Assembly (NCBI GenBank): GCA_022570795.1
Contig: JAKUDP010000003.1
Span: forward strand, 1,984,001-2,048,000
Direction: 5' to 3'
Length of the DNA: 64,000 nucleotides
Origin: Sphaerulina vaccinii
Lineage: Eukaryota; Ascomycota; Dothideomycetes; Mycosphaerellales; Mycosphaerellaceae
Part shown: piece by piece, positions 1 through 10,098 of the stretch
How the letters are laid out: the number at the start of each line of letters is the position of its first letter
How positions within the stretch are numbered: the stretch's first letter is position 1
Made by a program: the position numbers and the translations under genes
The notes under the pieces: generated by a model
Told to the model about the DNA's origin: nothing
Seen by the model: only the letters and a program-made list of their open reading frames with translations
The model's database searches: none

Positions 1-1726
1 CTGAAGGGTGATCGTGAGGCTCGTGGAGAGAAAGTTGAAGAAGTCGACGACCCAAAGAAGAAGAAGAAGGCTTCAAAAGTTGCAAAGACAGCTGTGAAGC
101 TCGACGATGCCGTGATCAAGGAGTACGAGCATCTTCTTGCCACTCTTGACGATTGTAAGCAGGATGACTTTGCCGATATCATCAAGAAGCATGACATTCG
201 CAATCCAACTACTGGTAACGAGGTCGAACCTCCAGTTCCTGTGAACTTGATGTTCTCAACTCAAATTGGTGCTTCTGGCAAAGAGCCCGCCTTCCTCCGC
301 CCTGAAACCGCTCAGGCTCAATTTCTGGCATTCGAAAAGCTCGTCGAACTCACTGGTGGCCGCTTACCATTCGCATCCGCTTGCATTGGTTACTCTTTCC
401 GAAACGAATTGTCCCCCCGCTCTGGTCTCCTTCGTGTTCGGGAGTTTCTAATGGCCGAAATCGAGCACTATGTCGACCCAGAAGGTGGCAAGAAGCACCC
501 AAAGTTCGATGATGTGCGCAATGTCAAGCTTCCGTTGCTTGCTCGGGACGTACAGCAGTCTGGTGGTTCCACACCTACCGAAATGACTGTTGGTGACGCT
601 GTGGAGAAGAAGGTCATCGACAATGAGACTCTTGGCTACTTCCTCGTCCGAATCATGCAGTTTATGCAAGAGATTGGTATCGACATGACGAAGCTTCGTT
701 TCAGACAACACATGGAGAACGAGATGGCCCACTACGCTGCCGACTGCTGGGACTGTGAGCTCCTCAACTCATATGGCTGGACAGAATGCGTTGGTTGTGC
801 TGATCGCAGTGCATTCGATTTGAGTGTACATCAAGAAGCTACTGGGTCGAATCTGCGAATTCGGGAAGATCTCCCGGAGCCTGTGAAGTCCACCGAATGG
901 ACTGCAGAATTGAACAAGAAGGCCGCTGGCCCGATCTTCAAGAAGGACGCCGGCAAAGTGCAATCAGCACTGGACTCGCTCTCACAGGAGCTGAAAGAGA
1001 AGCTCAGCATCAGCTTGAAAGATGAAGGTAAAGTCGAGATTGATGTGCCTGAATTGCCAGAAAAAGTCAAGCTTGGCAACGATCTCGTCAAGTTCGAGCA
1101 AGTGACCACCACGAAGACCACACGCGAGTTTGTACCCAACGTGATTGAGCCATCTTTCGGTATTGGTCGCATACTTTACAGCTTGCTCGAGCACGTCTGG
1201 TGGGCACGTGAGGGTGACGCTGCACGTGTAGTGATGTCTTTCAAGCCTTCTGTTGCTCCCATCAAAGTCCTCATCGTTCCACTGCAGAAGGATGAACGCC
1301 TCATGCCTACAGTAAAGGCGCTGGAGAAGCGATTGAACAAGGAGAAGATCTCGAAGAGAACCGATACGGCTGGTGTCAGTATCGGCAAGCGCTACTCTCG
1401 CAACGATGAGGCCGGTATCCCATTCGGTATCACAGTCGATTATGAGAGCTTAGACGACAACACCTTCACGCTGCGAGACCGTGATTCGACGAAGCAAGTC
1501 CGTGCTAGCATGGATGACCTCGTCGACGCCATCCGGAAGATGATTATGGGCACAGAGACATGGTAAGTGCAGATCAATGTGTCTTTCTGAGCTCGCAGTC
1601 ACCGCGGCGCCGAACTCAGCGACAACCACAACAAGACGCTCTCGCGTTTTCAGAGGTACTTGCTAACTTTGATCTAGGGCTGACGTTCAGAAGCGTCTGC
1701 CGGCGGTGGAGAGCAAGGAGGAGTAG
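1..1726 (+). CDS. GRS1: Glycyl-tRNA synthetase, 3' part (gene starts before the window)
   Basis: Class II aminoacyl-tRNA synthetase that charges tRNA-Gly, in the cytosol and in yeasts also mitochondria. The frame is open from base 1, so the N-terminus lies upstream. Visible landmarks: a Lys-rich insertion (PKKKKKASK), RPETAQAQF, the motif 2 block RNELSPRSGLLRVREF, the motif 3 block EPSFGIGRI, then the anticodon-binding domain starting near APIKVLIVPL. The first exon runs to 1562, the intron is 1563-1677 (GTAAGT, branch CTAAC, TAG), and the last exon 1678-1726 encodes ADVQKRLPAVESKEE and a TAG stop. Without splicing the frame stops at 1566 directly after ETW. The last intron and exon are repeated immediately downstream (see 1741-1921). 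The intron's 3' half matches the introner-like family. Identity is certain; the terminal splice is inferred. Confidence 0.95.
1563..1677 (+). mobile_element. Introner-like intron in GRS1 (diverged copy)
   Basis: This 115-bp intron is about twice the usual length here. Its 3' half contains GCGTTTTCAGAG, then GTACTTGCTAAC and a TAG acceptor, the same block seen in the near-identical introns at 53772 and 60513. The 5' half is not obviously alignable. The duplicate at 1752-1863 matches the family better in this block. Confidence 0.6.
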
Positions 1727-1730
1727 AGTT

Positions 1731-1921
1731 GTCTATGAGTATGGAGACATGGTAAGTGTGTCGATGTCTCTCTGAGCTCGCGGTCACAGCGGTGCCGAGC
1801 TCAGAGAGGCCATTGAAAGAAATTCTCGCGTTTTCAGAGATACTTGCTAACACTTCTACCTAGAGCCGATGTTCAAAAGCATCAACCAGCAGTGGCAGCG
1901 GTGGAGGTAAAGGAGGAGTAA
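1731..1921 (+). repeat. Tandem duplicate of the GRS1 terminal intron and exon
   Basis: A second, diverged copy of 1541-1726 follows directly. It carries an exon tail ending GAGACATG, an intron 1752-1863 (GTAAGT to CTAG, 112 bp) and an exon-like stretch 1864-1921 encoding ADVQKHQPAVAAVEVKEE and TAA, which parallels the ADVQKRLPAVESKEE of copy 1. Using the same donor phase in copy 2 would turn the Trp codon into TGA, because the exon begins with A instead of G, so as it stands this copy looks non-functional or is only 3' UTR. Confidence 0.85.
1752..1863 (+). mobile_element. Introner-like intron, copy inside the GRS1 duplication
   Basis: A 112-bp GTAAGT...CTAG segment. Its 3' 35 bases (GCGTTTTCAGAGATACTTGC, then TAACACTTCTACCTAG) match the ILE at 53772-53920 with very few differences. 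It arose by duplication of, or exchange with, the upstream intron rather than by an independent insertion, because the flanking exon is duplicated too. Confidence 0.7.
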
Positions 1922-3625
1922 ATGTCACAGGGCTGGCATGCACTGGGCCTCTTCGGAGAACATTGTCCAGCACGATAACAAACGTCATGAAAGAGATGGA
2001 GATGCATACTCATCGCTCATTGTCACACGGCATATCAACCCAATACATCATGCGAACACGCGATGCTCCACAAGTCTGCATGTGATGAGGAGACATTGTG
2101 GACTGTGTGGTTGGTATCCGCTAGGTAGCTAGAGGCACGTGCAATTGAATGCTCCCACGGCACAGTCTTCGTCCCCTTCCAGACAGTACTAGAACGCTAG
2201 CAAGAATACCTGCGACACTTAGGAAGCGAAGATGTTCCGGTGAATCCCACGAGTTTATTGAACCTTGCGTGAATATATCAGACTGTACCGCGTATAGATA
2301 AGACCTTAGACCCTCGCTTTTTCTAGAGGTTTGCCATCCACGACAACAGCGACGTTTGACGACCCTACCTACCGAACCCCATTGAAGAAATAGGTGCCAA
2401 ATACTCGTCTATCTTCAGGCTATAAAATGATGGAGTTTCTATGCCGTAGAGCCAACAGTACGCCTAAGAGAGCAGCTTTAAGCATACAAAGATTTCGTGC
2501 TGGCCGCTCCTCTCAGAAATGCCAAGTGTCGCAGGTATTGTTGCTAGCGTTCTACCACTACAACACTACTACTACAGGGTTCGCATCGTGCGGCTGTACC
2601 GAAAACGCAAGCAGCCTGCCAGTCATGTTTGGTAGTTCTGCCAACGCACAGCGGGAAGTCGATTGAGCTGCTCCTTCCGATGCCGATACACGCCAGTCTA
2701 TACAGGTGATGCCAGCTCATTCATATGCAGCCAAATGTGCCTCCCGCTCTCCCCATGCGCATTGCAGCCTCACGATCGTGCTCTGCCACGCGAAGTGCGT
2801 GGGCGCAGTCAGTGTGGGGACGGTCAAAACAGTGTTCTCGTCATATCCTTCACTCCCTTGGTTAACAGGTCTGAAGGAGTGGTTGCAAGCTGCAAAAATT
2901 CGCAGTTGGCCACCTCATGCACGTCGCACTTCACCGCCTTTGCTGTGTTCTTCTCGCAAAACACCGTCCTACAAACCATACAGCGGTTCTCGTGCAACGT
3001 CTAACCCAGCAGCCAGCGATCCGGGACAAAGTTGCAGAACCAGCGACTCGAATCATTCGTCGAGTTTGTTGTGTCTCCGCTCACTCAGAGGCCTCTGCCT
3101 TGGCAAAATCGAGGCGCCCGTCCCTTCCTCGCAACAGCCTCATTGGCCCTCTCTACCACCAATCACTAACCTCCAGGAGTTCAAGGACCTGGATCGCAAC
3201 GTCACTGGCTGTGAGTATCGACTGGTTCCCCATGGCAGCGAGTTATTATTGTTTACGCCGTCATATGATGGCGATGACCACCGCAGGTCGCATCGCGCGA
3301 GGCTGTCGCAAGAGACGAAATGGCCATCGTCGCATGCGCCGAGGTGCCATCGTGTAAGAGATATCGCATTGACGGTGGCTAACGCGTGAGATGCAGAGAC
3401 AGCGATACGATACAGACATCCCATACGACCCATAGATCTATCTTCCATTGGCAATCAAGCACGCGCCACGCGCTTCAGCTAGCTACACGAAGCAGCTCCT
3501 AGATTGCAACAGCGCGTTCGAAACCCGCGACACCCATCGCCGCGCCGGTGTGAGAGTCCGCAACGAGCGAGGCGCGTCTCAACTACCAATAGCCGTCAGC
3601 GCATTGCTGTCGCGAACGTATCGAG
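1922..3625. other. Intergenic region GRS1-HAP5
   Basis: No convincing gene. Open frames of up to 227 codons on the plus strand between about 2700 and 3390 overlap each other in several frames, lack recognisable motifs and have a low-complexity Ser/Cys/Pro/Arg composition. The last 500 bases hold four CCAAT/ATTGG boxes and presumably the HAP5 promoter and leader. Confidence 0.6.
3142..3590. promoter_or_regulatory. Cluster of CCAAT boxes upstream of HAP5
   Basis: CCAAT-type pentamers occur at 3142-3146 (ATTGG), 3159-3163 (CCAAT), 3447-3451 (ATTGG) and 3586-3590 (CCAAT), the last 36 bases before the HAP5 start codon. The downstream gene encodes a subunit of the complex that binds this motif, so autoregulation is a reasonable inference. 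About one pentamer would be expected here by chance. Confidence 0.45.
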
Positions 3626-4692
3626 ATGCAGTACGGGGGAGTTCCACCGCAGCAGCAGCAGCCTCCTGCGGCCGCACCCAAGAGGTACGATGGGAAGAAT
3701 GGTGCACCTCTGTACGATGCGTCACACGGAGGACACTATGGCGCAAGTGCTGCCATTGCAGCTGCTGGACACCCACCCCCTCCAGAGACATTCACAGGAC
3801 ACTGGCAGAATGTAAGAAGAGATCGCGTCCAGCTTTGTGATCGCGTACTGACATCGTTGTGACTAGGTATCGCAAGGACTGCAAGGACCTTATCGTGACA
3901 TTCTCAATACATACTGGCAGAACCAAGTGACCAAGCTGGAAACTGAAGAACACGATTACAAGCTACATCAACTACCACTGGCACGTATCAAGAAAGTGAT
4001 GAAGGCCGATCCTGAAGTGAAGATGATCAGTGCAGAAGCGCCTATACTGTTCGCCAAAGGATGCGACATATTCATCACTGAGCTTACTATGCGAGCCTGG
4101 ATACACGCAGAAGAGAACAAGCGCCGAACCTTGCAACGTAGTGATATCGCATCAGCACTGGCAAAGAGTGATATGTTCGACTTCCTTATCGACATCGTCC
4201 CCAGAGAGGACGCTCAACCCGCACACAAGAGACGTCCAGAATACAACCAGCCAGTCAGCTATCAGGATCCTTCACAAGTACAAGCTGGTCAGCCTATAGA
4301 GCAACAGCAAATGGGTGGCCAGCCAGACTTCGGCAGCGTGGACCAACAGCACATGCAGCAGCAATCACAGTATCAGCAACAAATGGGCGCATATCCGCCA
4401 CCACAGCAACAACCACAGTATGGAGGACAAAGCATGTTCGACCCCAACATGTATGGTGGACAACCTGGAGCATATCCCATGGGACAGATGCCAGGCATGC
4501 CTCAACAGGGTGTAAGTTGACACGTATCGTCGAGTATAGAGATGGCTGATTGACTGACTGTAGCCTTAGATGTATCCTCCACCACAACAGCCCCAACATC
4601 CGCAGATGGGCCAGCAATACCAACCCAATCAACAAGGCGGCGATGAGCAAGACGCGGATGGAGAACAGGACTTTGGTGGTGGAGCTGGTTAG
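3626..4692 (+). CDS. HAP5: CCAAT-binding complex subunit HAP5 / NF-YC
   Basis: Histone-fold subunit of the heterotrimeric CCAAT-binding transcription factor, acting in the nucleus with the HAP2 and HAP3 homologues. Exons 3626-3811, 3867-4511 and 4570-4692 give 317 residues. After a Gln/Pro-rich start, the NF-YC block is clear: YWQNQVTKLE, LPLARIKKVMKAD, ISAEAPILFAKGCDIF, ELTMRAWIHAEENKRRTL and DIASALAKSDMFDFL (roughly residues 77-180). A long Gln/Met/Tyr/Pro-rich tail follows. Intron 2 (4512-4569) uses the second of two close TAGs; the first, at 4563, would stop at once. The third exon ends at a TAG, but the same frame continues past a second TAG for 89 open codons ending KKRKR (see findings), so the true C-terminus is uncertain. 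Four CCAAT boxes lie upstream. Confidence 0.93.
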
Positions 4693-4732
4693 AAGCTTGC
4701 TGCGGGTGGTGGGTCTGGTTAGAAGCCTGCTC
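4672..4732 (+). repeat. 30-bp direct repeat carrying two in-frame TAG codons
   Basis: Two adjacent 30-base units, each with GGTGGTGG, then four bases, then GGTTAGAAGC. Each contains a TAG, at 4690-4692 and 4720-4722. The period is exactly ten codons, so both stops fall in the HAP5 frame. Confidence 0.8.
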
Positions 4733-4992
4733 CCAGGAACGATTCGATTGCGGGCGGCAACATCGATGCAGCTTCATACCCGCTTCAATCTGTTGGCATC
4801 TACAACACTGACGATGCGGGCACCAAAGACAACCAGATGCTTCTTCAACAGCCGCTCGATGCTTTTGGACCTCCGATTGCCAATCCTGATGTCAATCTCA
4901 GATGGAAAGCTGGCAAGGGAATGGGATATCCACCGACTGACGGCGTCATGCCACCAGGGTTGAATAAGCTGTTGAAGAAAAGGAAGCGTTGA
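4723..4992 (+). other. Open HAP5-frame extension after two UAG codons
   Basis: 89 codons without a stop, in the frame of HAP5 exon 3. The encoded stretch is non-repetitive and protein-like (for example NPDVNLRWKAGKGMGYPP) and ends in the basic string KKRKR before TGA at 4990. It could be reached by splicing donor 4512 to the TTAG at 4722 (both phase 0), by stop readthrough, or by UAG recoding; or it could be a relic. No alternative in-frame start is evident. Confidence 0.4.
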
Positions 4993-5287
4993 GGTTTGAT
5001 CTATTCTTGTAATGACTTGGTAAATAGCCTTGATATCACGAAAGCGACATGATACAGCAGAAAGCAATGTTTCTAGTCTCCATGCCCTGCATGATCACGA
5101 AAACGCTGGCGTGTAGCGGTTTGGCGGGGTACGAGAGCGTGGGGCGCTGATCCGGACCAAGAGACTCAAGACATCCTCTCGATCCACGAATCCTCAACTC
5201 ACGACTTCTTCTTCTCATAACTTACCAAGCTCTCGAGACTCAAAACACCCTCTCACGACCGAAGGATCGCATTCACAAATCGCAAGT

Positions 5288-6652
5288 ATGGTCAAGGCAG
5301 GTGAGAAAATCTATATCCCGCCTCGGTCTTTGAGTGCTTCTACTGCAATGGAGATGCTCGGAGAATACCTATACTACAACAAACAATCCGCTAACACACG
5401 ATTCTACAGTCGTCGCAGGTGCTTCCGGTGGTATCGGACAACCACTTTCCCTCCTCCTCAAGGCCTCTCCTCTCGTCGACCACCTCTCCCTCTACGATGT
5501 CGTGAACACTCCAGGTGTCACCGCCGATCTATCGCACATTTCCTCCATTGCCACTATCGACGGCTACCTCCCTGACGGCGGTGAGGGCATCAAGAAGGCT
5601 TTCAAGGGAGCTGATATTATTGTTATTCCGGCTGGAATTCCTCGTGAGTACACACCTACAATCGCCTCACTTGGATATGCGGAAGAAGTCGGGATATTGG
5701 ATATGAGCTAGTGCAGTATGGCTATGGCGAGTTCCGCTGCTGAGCTTGACGAGGCAGCATGGAGCAGTTGAAGAGCCGAGCAACAAGAAATCGCGGCTTG
5801 TGACAGAATGGCTAACGAAAGGACTTTCTTCCACAGGCAAGCCCGGTATGACCCGTGACGACCTCTTCAAGATCAACGCCGGTATCGTCCAAGGACTCGT
5901 CCAAGGCATCGCCGAGAACGCTCCAGACGCTTTCATCCTCATCATCTCGAACCCAGTCAACAGCACTGTACCAATCGCTGCCGAGGTTCTCAAGAAGGCT
6001 GGTGTTTTCAACCCAAAGAAGCTCTTTGGTGTTACCACGCTTGATGTTGTTCGATCGGAGACTTTCGTGCAATCGCTCACTGGCGAGAAGGACCCAAGCA
6101 AGACTGTCATTCCAGTTATTGGTGGTCACTCCGGAGAGACTATTGTGCCTCTGTTCTCGCAGGCTAAGCCAGCTGTGAAGATTCCGGAAGATAAGTTGGA
6201 TGCTCTGACACACCGTGAGTCTTTTCCAAGCGAGCTTAGAGACTTTATTGAGCATCTGCTAATAATGTGTTCTTCAAGGCGTCCAATTCGGTGGTGACGA
6301 AGTCGTCAAGGCAAAGGATGGCGCAGGTTCCGCTACCCTCTCAATGGCCTACGCCGGTTTCCGCTTCGCCGAGAAGGTGATTCGCGCCGCAAAGGGCGAG
6401 TCCGGCATCGTCGAGCCAACATTCGTCTACTTGCCAGGTGTTGCAGGCGGTGACGAAATTGTCAAGGAGACTGGTCTTGAGTTCTTCTCCGTGCCAGTTG
6501 AGCTTGGCCCATCAGGAGCTGAGAAGGCGATCAACATCGTTAAGGAGGCTAACGAGTACGAGAAGAAGCTTCTGACGAAGTGCTACGAGGGTCTTAAGGG
6601 TAATATTGAGAAGGGTATTGACTTTGTCGCAAACCCACCGGCGAAGTCGTAG
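5288..6652 (+). CDS. Malate dehydrogenase, NAD-dependent (cytosolic type)
   Basis: Interconverts malate and oxaloacetate with NAD(H). Exons 5288-5300, 5410-5643, 5837-6214 and 6279-6652 give 332 residues, normal for the family. The protein begins [20 protein letters not shown], with the nucleotide-binding GASGGIG almost at the N-terminus. There is thus no room for a mitochondrial presequence, nor is there a C-terminal SKL, which suggests the cytosolic isoform. [13 protein letters not shown] is the substrate-binding loop, [10 protein letters not shown] a family signature and VIGGHSGET holds the catalytic His. The first exon is only 13 bases. Intron 2 (193 bp) is unusually long here but lacks the ILE sequence. 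A pyrimidine-rich leader precedes the start. Confidence 0.95.
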
Positions 6653-7062
6653 AAATACTTCACTACTCATGTTGAGCACGGTATAGCTGGAGATGGACCT
6701 TGGGGACCTTGATGCTCTGGCTGGTGACGGTTGCGTACAAGCACACTGGAGATGATGATGATGGGACACTGCCCTAGATAGCGTATAGGAGTGCATAGTG
6801 GATCTCGAGATTAAAAGCTGTCTTGTGATGCTTGTGGTCTCTGTCCGATGCTCCATTCCACTTGACACTCATCTCTGCAGACTGACATCGACTACGCTCC
6901 CTGGGGCGTCACTATCTGTGCCCGCATTCGAATCAAAGCGTGAGGCACTGACCCGTCTCCATGTTGGAGTCTGTTAATCGTCCGTCGGGCTGGCACTTCC
7001 TCAGTATCGGATCCCGTCCTCTCCTCACTTTCACAGAACCTCGATGCTCTCCTCGATGCGTC
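6653..7062. other. Convergent intergenic region MDH-TRS33
   Basis: About 410 bases between two converging genes, presumably both 3' UTRs. A short GATGATGATGATGG run lies near 6750. No gene seen. Confidence 0.6.
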
Positions 7063-7935
7063 TCATGCCTTAGATCCTTTCGTCTTGATCTGGAAAGTCG
7101 CACTCGGAATCTCTGTCGTCTCAGCCGAAACAGTGACATCTACACCTAGTCCCTGTAGCGCTCCTCGGATCACTCCGCAAGGGAAGTACAAATACTACCA
7201 CCCAGGTTAGCACCCATCCTCGCACCGTCTTAAGAATTTAGAACATACCGCCTGCGCCCTCCTCAACGCCTCCTCTCCAGCTTTCGCTCCAGCTCTCCTA
7301 TCCACTGACATCCGACTTATCGGCTGAAATCTCGCATCAGTAAGTACAAACACTCCTTTATGATTCGTCTTAAGGTTATCGATTTGTTTTCGAAAAAGTA
7401 CGGTCCAGAGGTCTTTGCAGATGAATTTTATGGCGTCTAAAGGTGATTGGGGGCGGGGTTTGTTGACGCTTAATCTGTATTCATACCGTGTTAGTGAGTG
7501 AAGGGTGGAAGTGGAAGTGGTGTGGTGCTATGATGGGAGGCGTACCTACCGCTCTACCAGACCTTGTCCAACACGATATCCTAAACCATCTAATCGCCAG
7601 AATAAGGCTTCGCGTGTTTCGTCGTTGTCGACGTGTGTTGCCGTTGTGTTTGTTACTGCGCCTGTTGCTGATGTTGCTGTTGCGCTTGTTCCGGTTGCTG
7701 GCACTGCCGGAGTAGGCTGTGTTGTGGATGTGGCATTGTCATTGTCATTGTTGTTCAAGATTTTGCTTCGGCGGAACTCTTCTATGAGTGCTTGTTCGCG
7801 GGCGTGGAGTTGGTCTGTGATGCGCTGCGCGAGAGGGACGAGTTCGATGAGGAGGAAGTCGAGGCAGGAGACGTTGAGCTTGGGGTTGATGATGTCGTCT
7901 TCGGGGATGCCAGACGGGTTGGGCTGTTTGGACAT
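7063..7935 (-). CDS. TRS33: TRAPP complex subunit Trs33 / TRAPPC6 (Bet3-like fold)
   Basis: Core subunit of the TRAPP tethering and Rab-GEF complexes at the ER-Golgi interface. Exons 7935-7550, 7474-7249 and 7194-7063 (introns of 75 and 54 bp) encode 247 residues. Family landmarks: CLDFLLIELVPLAQRI near the N-terminus, WRLDGLGYRVGQGLVER, IKFICKDLWTVLFRKQIDNL, NHKGVFVLTD and, in the last exon, YFPCGVIRGALQGLGV. An Asn/Thr/Ala-rich insertion of about 45 residues (around 60-105) separates the first helix from the conserved core and is probably a disordered loop. Without splicing, the first exon would stop right after GLVER. It converges with the malate dehydrogenase gene. Confidence 0.92.
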
Positions 7936-8018
7936 CGTGGAGGTGTGCTATTGGCGTTCACATGTTGTCTGTAGTGTAAAGGACGGTATGGTATGGGCCA
8001 TTGGTGTGGCATGTGAAG

Positions 8019-8631
8019 ATGAGCGGGAAGTGGGGCGATCTACCCACTGTCTTCACTTCACGGAATGACCTCAGATCTTCCATTGACAAGATCTTCACGT
8101 CTCGTGGATTCATGTCCAATGCCAACCTAGCACGTATGGACAGCATCAAGAAGAATCTGGACCATCTGTCGCGATTTCGCAGGCGTGAGCAAGACTCCGG
8201 ATGCAAAGAATGGACTAATTCCAGTTACGTTCATGGCATGATGGCAGGCGAGATCTACGATATGGGCGTAGAGCCTACCTGGATCTGCATTCGATGATCG
8301 CCCAGATCTCGAGCTAACGAGCTCTACTCAGCTATGGGGATGCTCTCATCTGCGACAAGAAGCTGGTCGGCACAGTAAGCCCACGTCTCGCTACACAGGC
8401 ACATGTGAGCTGCTGTTGCAAGTCCTAGCACTCTATACAAGCGATGAGCCCAAGTACGAGGGCAGACTCGTAGCCTTCATAGCCCCTGCAAATCCAGGAC
8501 TCAACCCGTATGTTGGACTACAACGTGCACCATTCAGATACCAGTCTTCGTCGTCAGATGTGCCAGACGGGACATGTCCATTATTGTGTGGTGGTGATGC
8601 AATGGAGTTTTATAACCCTGAAGATAGATGA
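8019..8631 (+). CDS. Possible small gene of unknown function
   Basis: I do not recognise this protein. An open stretch from ATG 8019 to about 8260 encodes a natural-looking sequence (KWGDLPTVFTSRNDLRSSID, then SRFRRREQDSGCKEWTNSSY). A GTAGAG donor and a GCTAAC branch with CTACTCAG at 8333 suggest an intron. A second stretch after about 8430 reads LALYTSDEPKYEGRLVAFIA, then PANPGLNP. A GTAAGC near 8371 could begin another intron. I could not settle the exact junctions, so the span is a bracket rather than a model. It diverges from TRS33, sharing an upstream region of under 100 bases. It could also be a decayed gene. Confidence 0.35.
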
Positions 8632-8891
8632 AACGAGAGGGCCTACAACTACGGAAGTGGGACTTTGTTTAGGTTGTATGCAGTCAGCGATGAGTCCTGA
8701 AGATATCAGATCTAATAGAAGATCGCTGTACACATTCTAAATCCTTCTCCTGATCTGACGAGTCCAAGACTTCAACCCATTTCTGCGCCTTTGCAACCTT
8801 ACACACTCACCAGCAAATACAGCATGTGTGAGATCCATCAACTAACATCAAGTTTGAAGGAAGCTTCTGGAATAGCGGCTAGTTCACGATG

Positions 8892-10098
8892 CTAATAGTG
8901 CTTCTGCGAGAACTCCTCCAACGTAGTGAAACGGAAATCCGGCAAGAGACGATTCCATGTATCCGAGACAGCGTAGCCACCCAAGTAGATCGAGTACATT
9001 ATTTTCGCGTTGAATGTGCGACTCCAAGACTCTCTAAATTGCTCCGGAATAGCAGCATGATTGAAATCAGCGACCCAAGAAGTAGGAAGGCGACCAGATC
9101 GCGCCTGCGCCAATGTGACGTACTCAATTTCGAATTTCTTGCCTGCAACATGACAAGAGTCAGCATCTGTCTGTCTGTCACGAACCGCGTTTCGCCGTGC
9201 TTTTCTCTTTTTCTTACCTCGAAGTCGTTCGCCAATCTCAACTAGCTCGGGGGCTGTCAACATGGCAGAGTGCATGCCGCCATCTACAGGCCATTCCCCG
9301 GGAAAATCAACTGCTTCTGCGGCGACGGCGGCGATATCTTCTACTGTAGTCAGACCGAAGCGGCCAGGATTATCTTCCTTGAGTAGAATCGCGCGACAGT
9401 TGAAGAAATCTACTTGCATTCCAAGGTTTGGAAAGTGTTTGCAGGTTTGCTTCGGGTATGCGAGATAGTCCAAGGCAAGGCCTGGCATAAATCGGCAGTA
9501 TTCGAGCACCTGAGAGTCTTCTGGTTAGTGGGATGCTGATGATGAAGGATAGTAGAGTCTTGCCTTGTTCTCAGCATTGATCTCTTGTAGATATGCTGAG
9601 ATGGCTGCTTTGCCTGCATACCACGGAGTTCCTGTCGATGAAGCCCTATTTGGTTCCCCAGCACGTCAGGAGAGTGTCTCGTCGAGCCAAGAAAGGGTTC
9701 TGTATCATGGGTAGAACCAACCCTACCCATTCACTAGGTGCGAATCTTCTGACTTTTGCTTTCACACAAGCATCAATGAGATTCTTTTGCGAGACATTCC
9801 CTGGGTCCCTTCCAGTGATGATGAAGGAGAAGACTGTCTCGACGCCTTGTAGTGCATCAACAATTGCATCTTTCTCAGTGTAGTCCAGTTGGATGGCTTG
9901 GACGCCCTTCGGCACTGTGACTCGCGCTGGGTCCTACACACATATCAGGATCGAGCGGAAGGAAGACAGATCATGTGTGGATGGATACGTTACCTGACGC
10001 GTCAGGACAATGATTTCGTGTTTGTTCTTGGCGAGCAGAGCATCCAGGACTTCACGGCCAAGACCGCCTGAGCCTCCGGCGAGAGCTACTTTCACCAT
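8892..10098 (-). CDS. NmrA-like / isoflavone-reductase-like NAD(P)-binding protein
   Basis: Atypical short-chain dehydrogenase of the NmrA/PCBER group. Members are NADPH-dependent reductases or redox sensors. Five exons (10098-9994, 9933-9722, 9645-9564, 9509-9218, 9142-8892) give 313 residues. The Rossmann motif is at the N-terminus (VALAGGSGGLGREVLDALL), followed by LDYTEKDAIVDALQGVETVF, FAPSEWVG, TPWYAGKAAISAYLQEINAE and YCRFMPGLALDYLAYP. Intron 3 (9563-9510) has a GC donor (AAG/GCAAGA), a rare but valid GC-AG intron. Intron 2 uses GTTGGT, chosen because it alone restores the PWYAGK frame. It lies co-oriented and next to the MFS pump, so a tailoring role in the PKS locus is plausible. The exact substrate cannot be read. 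Confidence 0.85.

Noticed and set aside
2706..3389. 227-codon plus-strand open frame upstream of HAP5
   Set aside because: Ser/Cys/Arg-rich composition, several overlapping frames of similar length, no motif, and it lies in the likely HAP5 promoter.
3505..3535. tRNA T-arm-like string GTTCGAAAC in the HAP5 leader
   Set aside because: No acceptor stem, D-arm or anticodon arm can be built around it, and the stem pairing is poor.
5644..5836. 193-bp malate dehydrogenase intron as a possible introner-like element
   Set aside because: It is long, but it has neither the GTAAGCAAAGTAGTAGG start nor the GATACTTGCTAACC block.
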